This document shows positions 59,238-64,000 of a stretch of 64,000 nucleotides of DNA, piece by piece (position 1 is the first letter of the stretch; every line of letters starts with the position of its first letter). Origin of the DNA: JANPCX01 sp031431125 (GTDB lineage Bacteria > Pseudomonadota > Gammaproteobacteria > Burkholderiales > Burkholderiaceae_C); assembly GCA_031431125.1 (NCBI GenBank), contig JANPCX010000021.1, positions 67,569-131,568 of the forward strand, written 5' to 3'. The notes beneath the pieces were generated by a model, which had not been told where the DNA came from, searched no databases, and worked only from the letters and a program-made list of their open reading frames with translations. Made by a program: the position numbers and the translations under genes.

Positions 59238-59567
59238 TTACTTCTTCACTGCGTCAGCTGCTTTACCAGCAGCGTCTTTGGCCATGTCAGCAGCCTTGGC
59301 AGCGGCGTCTTTGGCAGCGTCGACTGCAGCACCAGCGGCGGCAGAAGCACCAGCGGCCACAGCGGAAGCTGCTGCATCACCAGCAGAAGCGGCCATGGAC
59401 GTTGCAGCAGCTGCAGCATCAGATGCTGCAGCAGCCATTGGAGCCGCCATAGCAGCGGCAGCCGAAGCAGCAGCGTTCACAGCAGGAGCCACGATTTCTT
59501 CCTTTTTACCGCAAGCGGTCAGGGCCAGAGCAGCCACCATGGAAGCCAACAGAATCGATGTTTTCAT
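59238..59567 (-). CDS. Small Ala-rich lipoprotein
   Basis: A 109-residue protein: signal MKTSILLASMVAALALTAC with lipobox LTAC (Cys19), then KKEEIVAP and a very Ala-rich helical stretch with AADAAK/DAAAKAA-type repeats. About half of the residues are alanine. Its amphipathic repeats resemble small Lpp-type or apolipoprotein-like envelope proteins, but no family is firmly recognised. A strong terminator follows at 59194. An in-frame ATG four codons upstream is also possible. Confidence 0.8.
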   Translation of the reverse strand: MKTSILLASMVAALALTACGKKEEIVAPAVNAAASAAAAMAAPMAAAASDAAAAATSMAASAGDAAASAVAAGASAAAGAAVDAAKDAAAKAADMAKDAAGKAADAVKK

Positions 59568-59774
59568 ACTTGTCCTCAAGTCTTAGGGTCAAACAATTAG
59601 TGGTCATTTGGGACTGGCCCGCAGGCTGAAGGTCCCAGTACCTTGATCGGTACTTTTTCGGTACTTTTTTCTACGACAGCCGCACGAGCTAACTCGGCTT
59701 TCGCCACGCTTTTGCGAGCCGCTGATTATAGACTGCCGTCCTCGGGTGTTCCCTAGTATCACCCACCACACTGA

Positions 59775-60290
59775 TTACAAACCCAGGGTGCTGGCAGGAA
59801 ATCCCTCTTGAGAACGTTGCGTAATTGCATCAACCAGCTCACGCGCGCGCTCAATGTCACCCAAATCAGTGGAAATGCTGCCACGGACCGTGTCCCCGGG
59901 GACCAAGCGCACCACGACCAATCCAGGGGCCAGCAACAAGGTCGGTACCTCTTTGGCATCAAAGTCGTCCACCACACGGCAGTCCACGATATGCGCCCAC
60001 TGACGGCGCCATTGAACCCAGCGTGCGTGGCGACGAGTGACTTCGTCGTAGTGGAGCGCCAGCACCGTCATCTTGCGGTGGGACATGGACCACTGCTCGA
60101 GCGAGTCCCCCACCTGCCGATCACTCAGCGGCCAATTGGCAAAGTCGGTATCGCTGATCAATACCTCGCGACAACCCTGCGTTGCAATCATCGCGAATGC
60201 CTCACGCAGTGCGTCCTCGAATTCCCGCTGAGATTCGATCAAGCGGTATTTTTTTTGAGCATCGTTGGCCAGTGGTTTGTCAGAGTTCAT
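59775..60290 (-). CDS. Conserved hypothetical protein next to the RoxA-like oxygenase
   Basis: A 171-residue soluble protein starting MNSDKPLANDAQKKYRLIES. No family is firmly recognised; it has an alpha/beta feel with an ISDTDFANWPLSD motif and EQWSMSHRKMTVLALHYDE, reminiscent of nucleotide- or phosphodiesterase-like folds (HKD-like arrangement unproven). The ATG overlaps the stop of the oxygenase gene by four bases, so both are translated together. 59568-59774 upstream of the lipoprotein has no gene. Confidence 0.7.
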   Translation of the reverse strand: MNSDKPLANDAQKKYRLIESQREFEDALREAFAMIATQGCREVLISDTDFANWPLSDRQVGDSLEQWSMSHRKMTVLALHYDEVTRRHARWVQWRRQWAHIVDCRVVDDFDAKEVPTLLLAPGLVVVRLVPGDTVRGSISTDLGDIERARELVDAITQRSQEGFPASTLGL

Positions 60291-61465
60291 GGTTCGTCTC
60301 CTGAAATTGCGGCCTGGCTTTGATTCAACCAACCCGCTTGCGCCCAGTCTTTTACCAAATCCCAAGCCTCTTCACTGAGCTTCTGGGCTTGTGCAGCGGT
60401 CAAGGCACGCTGATCCGCCAAACACCTGAGCAGGCGAGCATCACCGCCTCCAGCGCGGTAGGACTCGCCGTTGATGTAGATGTGCCCTCGGTCATAGAGC
60501 ATTCGGCTGCGTGCATCCAGGAACAAAGGGAGGTTTTTGCGTAGGGCGCAGCCTTCATCAAACCATACTGAGGGTTTGGGTTCGCTGAGCCATTCACCCA
60601 AGCTGCAGTGAAGGCCTTTTGCATCGGCCAAGAACTCAGCCACGGCGTCTCGAGCGAAATCTTGCATCTGTGCGGGAATGGCGCCGGGCGTTGCCGTGGC
60701 GCTTTGCAATGGATCACGGTACAGCGCCATTTGTTCGGGCGAAGCCGAATCCAGTGCTTCGTCTTCCAGCGCATCCAAACTGCGTTTGATGACCTCGCGC
60801 GCGAACTCGGCCTTGGAGGCGGATCGAAATCCGATCGAGGCTGTCATGCACTCGCCTATGGCCTGCCCGTCATGGGCCCAGCGCGGTGGCAGGTAGAGCA
60901 TGTCACCAGGCTCCAATATCCACTCCTGCTCAAACTCAAAGTGGGCGAGGATCTTGAGTGGCACATTCGTTTGCAGTTCCGGGTTTTGCAGCCGCCCAAT
61001 GCGCCAGCGACGGCGGCCGTGCAGTTGCAGCAAAAACACGTCATAGGAATCAAAGTGCGGCCCCACCCCGCCTTGATCTGAGGCGTAGGACACCATCACA
61101 TCATCCAACCGGGCTTCTGGAACGAAACGAAACTGTTGCAACAGTGCATGTGCCGCAGGGCAGTGCAAGTCCACGCCTTGCACCAGCAGGGTCCAAGCCT
61201 TTGTTTTCAGGCTGGGCAACTGGCGTCCGGTGAAAGGCCCATGGGAGAGTTTCCAGCGCTTGGCGGTGTGTTGGATGAGCCGGGACTCCACACTGTCTTG
61301 GCTGGCCATGTCGAACAAAGCCGTTCGACTTAAAACGTGCGAGGCCTGCGGGACGGCCTGGCGAATCAGCAGCGGCTTTTTCTGCCAATGTTTACGCATG
61401 AAACTTTGCGCGGACAGTCCGCCAAGCAGCGGACGGACTTGATCTGGTTTGATGTTCTTGGGCAT
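60287..61465 (-). CDS. roxA: Ribosomal protein uL16 arginine 3-hydroxylase (RoxA/YcfD-like JmjC cupin)
   Basis: A 392-residue 2OG-Fe(II) oxygenase from MPKNIKPDQVRPLLGG. The iron site is H137 and D139 in GPHFDSYDVF with a distal His at 198 (PPRWAHDG); FMRKHWQKKPLLIRQA at the start and MTASIGFR after the site are family marks. It also has the C-terminal dimerisation/winged region. It hydroxylates an arginine in ribosomal protein L16. It is divergent from an FKBP-type gene 24 bases away. Confidence 0.9.
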   Translation of the reverse strand: MPKNIKPDQVRPLLGGLSAQSFMRKHWQKKPLLIRQAVPQASHVLSRTALFDMASQDSVESRLIQHTAKRWKLSHGPFTGRQLPSLKTKAWTLLVQGVDLHCPAAHALLQQFRFVPEARLDDVMVSYASDQGGVGPHFDSYDVFLLQLHGRRRWRIGRLQNPELQTNVPLKILAHFEFEQEWILEPGDMLYLPPRWAHDGQAIGECMTASIGFRSASKAEFAREVIKRSLDALEDEALDSASPEQMALYRDPLQSATATPGAIPAQMQDFARDAVAEFLADAKGLHCSLGEWLSEPKPSVWFDEGCALRKNLPLFLDARSRMLYDRGHIYINGESYRAGGGDARLLRCLADQRALTAAQAQKLSEEAWDLVKDWAQAGWLNQSQAAISGDEP

Positions 61466-61489
61466 GCGGTGATTGTCACGCTTGGCCGC

Positions 61490-62050
61490 ATGGACGAGCA
61501 GACCATCGAGGCGCTTTATCATGACGACATGTTGATACAAAACCCCTGCGTCGTCAGCCTGACCTGGCGACTTGAAGATGCCCATGGCACCTTGATTGAT
61601 GAACTCGCCGATCCGGTGGAGTTTTTTGTCGGTGGCGGCGATTTATTGGCCAAAGTCGAAGAGGTGCTCATCGACCAAGAGGTCGGCTTTCAAACCCAGT
61701 TGCACTTGGAGCCCGAACACGCCTTCGGTGACTACAACCCCGAGTTGGTTTTTTTTGAAGCCCGCACGCTGTTTCCCGATGGTGTTGAGCCCGGCATGCA
61801 GTTTGATGGTGTCCCAGAAGGCACTCAAACCCCTGACCTGCCCGCTGACGCCGTCTACACCGTCACTGAGGTCTATCCCGCCCATGTGGTGTTGGACGGC
61901 AACCATCCCTTGGCCGGTGTGGCGTTGCGTTTGGACTTGACGGTGCGCGATGTGCGCGAAGCCACGGAAGAAGAGATCAGCGTGGGCAGCGTGGCCGAAC
62001 CTGCACTGACGGTGCTGGCCACAGCGCCGGGTTCACCCCATTTGCACTGA
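61490..62050 (+). CDS. FKBP-type peptidyl-prolyl isomerase (SlyD-like)
   Basis: About 186 residues if started at ATG 61490 (MDEQTIEAL); an ATG 13 codons downstream (MLIQNPCVV) is also possible. Its core CVVSLTWRLEDAHGTLIDE, then FFVGGGDLLAKVEEVLIDQEVGFQTQLHLEPEHAFGDYNP matches SlyD-type proteins with an inserted flap and FKBP domain. There is no His-rich metal tail. Acts as a folding helper in the cytosol. Convergent with dut, 26 bases apart. Confidence 0.88.
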   Translation: MDEQTIEALYHDDMLIQNPCVVSLTWRLEDAHGTLIDELADPVEFFVGGGDLLAKVEEVLIDQEVGFQTQLHLEPEHAFGDYNPELVFFEARTLFPDGVEPGMQFDGVPEGTQTPDLPADAVYTVTEVYPAHVVLDGNHPLAGVALRLDLTVRDVREATEEEISVGSVAEPALTVLATAPGSPHLH

Positions 62051-62076
62051 AGCACCTGATGCGTTGATGCAAACCG

Positions 62077-62535
62077 TCAACGCCCGGTCGACCCAAACCC
62101 ACCCTCGCCGCGCTGCGAAGCACCAAACTCTTCAACCCGCCTGAATTGCGCCTGCACCACGGGCAGGATGACGAGTTGGGCAATGCGCTCCATGGGTTCA
62201 ATGGTGAAGGGTGCATCGCTGCGGTTCCAGCAGCTCACCATCAAAGGGCCTTGGTAGTCGGAATCGATCAGGCCCACCAAATTTCCCAGCACGATGCCAT
62301 GTTTGTGGCCCAAACCTGAGCGCGGCAGGATCACGGCGGCGAGCTTGGGATCACCAATGTGAATCGACAAACCGGTGGGAATAAGCACGGTCTTGCCCGG
62401 CTCCAGCACCAAGGCTTTTTCTAGGCAGGCCCGCAAATCCAAGCCCGCACTGCCGGGGGTGGCGTAACGCGGTTGCAGTTCGTCAAAACGCTCGGCCAGG
62501 CGGGGGTCGAGGACTTTCACATCAATCGTGGTCAT
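62077..62535 (-). CDS. dut: dUTP diphosphatase
   Basis: A 152-residue trimeric dUTPase with the motifs [48 protein letters not shown] and a C-terminal [10 protein letters not shown] that closes the active site. It keeps uracil out of DNA and supplies dUMP. Start ATG overlaps the coaBC stop by four bases. Confidence 0.97.
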   Translation of the reverse strand: MTTIDVKVLDPRLAERFDELQPRYATPGSAGLDLRACLEKALVLEPGKTVLIPTGLSIHIGDPKLAAVILPRSGLGHKHGIVLGNLVGLIDSDYQGPLMVSCWNRSDAPFTIEPMERIAQLVILPVVQAQFRRVEEFGASQRGEGGFGSTGR

Positions 62536-63770
62536 GTCGGTTTGTTGGAAGAAATGGTCAATCGGCGGGCGATGTCAGCAATCAGTTGACGTGCCAAAGT
62601 GAGTTTGTCGGCGCGCGGCAATTCGCGGTGGCCTTGGGCATCCACCAAGGTCAGCGAGTTGTCGTCTTGCCCAAAGGTGGCGGGGCCGAGATTGCCCACC
62701 ACCAAGGGCAGCCGCTTGCGCTCCAGTTTTTCGCGGGCGTGTTTGAGCAGGTCGTGGCTCTCGGCCGCAAAACCCACGCAATAGGGAGGATTCGCTGCGA
62801 GTGAGACGCTGGCCAGAATGTCAGGGTTCTCGGTCAGCTCAAACGTGGGTGCCACCTTGCTGCCGTTCTTTTTGATTTTGTGGTCGGACAAATTGGCGGG
62901 CCGCCAATCGGCCACCGCCGCAGTGGCCACAAAGACCTGACTTTGGGCGGCCGACGCTGCGACGGCGCTGAGCATTTGTTGCGCGGTCTGTACGTCTATC
63001 CGGCGGACACCGCGTGGGGTGGGCAGGTGCACGGGCCCAGCGACCAAGGTGACCTCGGCCCCCGCTTCTTGCGCAGCCCGAGCGATGGCAAAACCCATCT
63101 TGCCGCTGGAACGGTTGGTGATGCCGCGCACCGGGTCTATTGGCTCAAAGGTGGGGCCCGCGGTGATCAACCAGTGTTGCCCCTGAAGAATTTTTGGCTG
63201 GAAGAAAGCCACCATCTCGTCCAGCAGCTCCAGTGGCTCCAACATGCGGCCATCGCCCACCTCGCCACAGGCTTGATCGCCGTGGCCAGGGCCCAGCACG
63301 GTGCAGCCGTCCGCCTGCAGCTGGGCCACATTGCGCTGGGTTGCTGGGTGCTCCCACATTTCCCGGTTCATGGCGGGCGCCAAGAGCAAAGGGCAAGTCG
63401 ACAGCGGCCGCGCCAGGCACAAGAGGCTGAGCAAATCGTCGGCCCGCCCGTGCAACAACTTAGCCATGAAATCGGCGCTGGCCGGTGCGATGAGTACAGC
63501 GTCTGCATCTCGCGTGAGATTGATGTGGGCCATGTTGTTGGGCTCGCGCGAGTCCCATTGGCTGCTGTACACGGTGCGGTTGGACAGCGCCTGCAAGGTC
63601 ACAGGCGTGATGAACTGCTCTGCCGCCGCCGTCATGACAACTTGCACGGTAGCGCCGGCTTTGACCAAAGCACGTGTGAGTTCAGCGGCCTTGTAACAGG
63701 CGATGCCGCCTGTGAGGCCCAACACCAGGTGTTTACCGGCGAGTTCAAGCAAGGGGGACGGAGGGCTCAT
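62532..63770 (-). CDS. coaBC: Bifunctional phosphopantothenoylcysteine decarboxylase/synthase
   Basis: A 412-residue two-domain enzyme of CoA synthesis. The FMN-dependent CoaC half (about 1-190) has [24 protein letters not shown] with the conserved Asn, and [13 protein letters not shown] with the catalytic Cys. The CoaB half has [34 protein letters not shown] and GFAAES. It is coupled to dut at its 3' end. The frame stays open upstream of the chosen ATG to the window edge, so a longer form cannot be excluded, but the family starts here. Confidence 0.96.
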   Translation of the reverse strand: MSPPSPLLELAGKHLVLGLTGGIACYKAAELTRALVKAGATVQVVMTAAAEQFITPVTLQALSNRTVYSSQWDSREPNNMAHINLTRDADAVLIAPASADFMAKLLHGRADDLLSLLCLARPLSTCPLLLAPAMNREMWEHPATQRNVAQLQADGCTVLGPGHGDQACGEVGDGRMLEPLELLDEMVAFFQPKILQGQHWLITAGPTFEPIDPVRGITNRSSGKMGFAIARAAQEAGAEVTLVAGPVHLPTPRGVRRIDVQTAQQMLSAVAASAAQSQVFVATAAVADWRPANLSDHKIKKNGSKVAPTFELTENPDILASVSLAANPPYCVGFAAESHDLLKHAREKLERKRLPLVVGNLGPATFGQDDNSLTLVDAQGHRELPRADKLTLARQLIADIARRLTISSNKPT

Positions 63771-64000
63771 GGACAGGACAGAAGTGATGGCCCGGAATTG
63801 TGGCTCAAGGCGAGACCAGTCGCCGTGGTCGGCGCCACGGCATGGTTTGATGCCCTCTAGGAGTCTGCGCGGCAGAAGGACGTCGGCTGCAACGCGCGAG
63901 AAACCGGTCCATTTTGGTATCGCCTCCTGCGCCCAGGGGCCTGCCCTGGGCTTGTCGGTGCTACCAAACTGTCCTCGGTTTTCGCACGTTTCGCTTCGAC
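63771..64000. other. Right-edge segment upstream of coaBC, not resolved
   Basis: Two minus-strand frames are open to the window edge: one is continuous with coaBC; the other ends on a TAG near 63855 after about 49 codons. Neither resembles lspA, the usual neighbour of coaBC, or any family I recognise. Confidence 0.4.

Overview
The window looks like a chromosomal segment of a betaproteobacterium of the order Burkholderiales, most likely close to Comamonadaceae. The evidence is the high GC content, the protein sequences, and the gene order purF-cvpA-SPOR protein-folC-accD-trpA-trpB-trpF-truA-fimV-asd-leuB-leuD-leuC. A gene for a PEP-CTERM surface protein also suggests an environmental, exopolysaccharide-forming species. 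This placement is inference from gene order and sequence style; no database search was run.

Layout. 1-8.4 kb: an edge-truncated 2OG-Fe(II) dioxygenase, an S4 RNA-binding protein, a cold-shock protein, a hexose-6-phosphate mutarotase, YaeQ, a small acetyltransferase coupled to a DnaQ-like exonuclease, a membrane-anchored Ser/Thr kinase and a hybrid PAS sensor kinase. 8.6-14.8 kb: a plus-strand run of ppnP, miaA and an ABC-exporter cluster (ATPase, small membrane protein, FtsX-type permease, AttH/CrtC-like secreted protein). 14.9-16.8 kb: tRNA-Ala, tRNA-Glu and tRNA-Asp downstream of gltX. 16.8-35.6 kb: a long minus-strand biosynthetic block covering methionine, purine, folate, fatty acid, tryptophan, lysine/threonine and leucine, with tRNA modification and pilus-assembly genes. 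35.6-37.5 kb: a gene-poor stretch with hairpins and a perfect 26-bp inverted repeat, then a PEP-CTERM gene with a sigma-54 type promoter. 37.5-44.8 kb: guaB-MFS-guaA, with a 2.9-kb group II intron lodged in the guaB leader. 44.9-50.1 kb: DUF4124 protein, rnfH, ratA, smpB, an unknown gene, metC and rimO. 50.3-55.1 kb: parE-acetyltransferase-parC. 55.2-58.8 kb: an MFS transporter, a tiny membrane protein, dapA and bamC. 59.2-63.8 kb: an Ala-rich lipoprotein, an unknown gene with a RoxA-type oxygenase, an FKBP-type isomerase, dut and coaBC.

Most genes are housekeeping and tightly packed. Four-base overlaps (ATGA, GTGA, TTGA) are frequent and suggest translational coupling. The best-supported unusual features are (1) the group II intron, whose 5' junction is confirmed by an 8-bp IBS1-EBS1 match and which separates a TATAAT element from guaB; (2) the PEP-CTERM gene with a -24/-12 promoter and an upstream box; (3) the perfect inverted repeat at 36241-36296 and the structured gene-free DNA beside it; and (4) accessory genes placed inside otherwise conserved operons (MFS in guaBA, acetyltransferase in parEC, entericidin in leuCD, a small membrane protein in the ABC cluster). 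No CRISPR array, prophage or recognisable defence island was seen.
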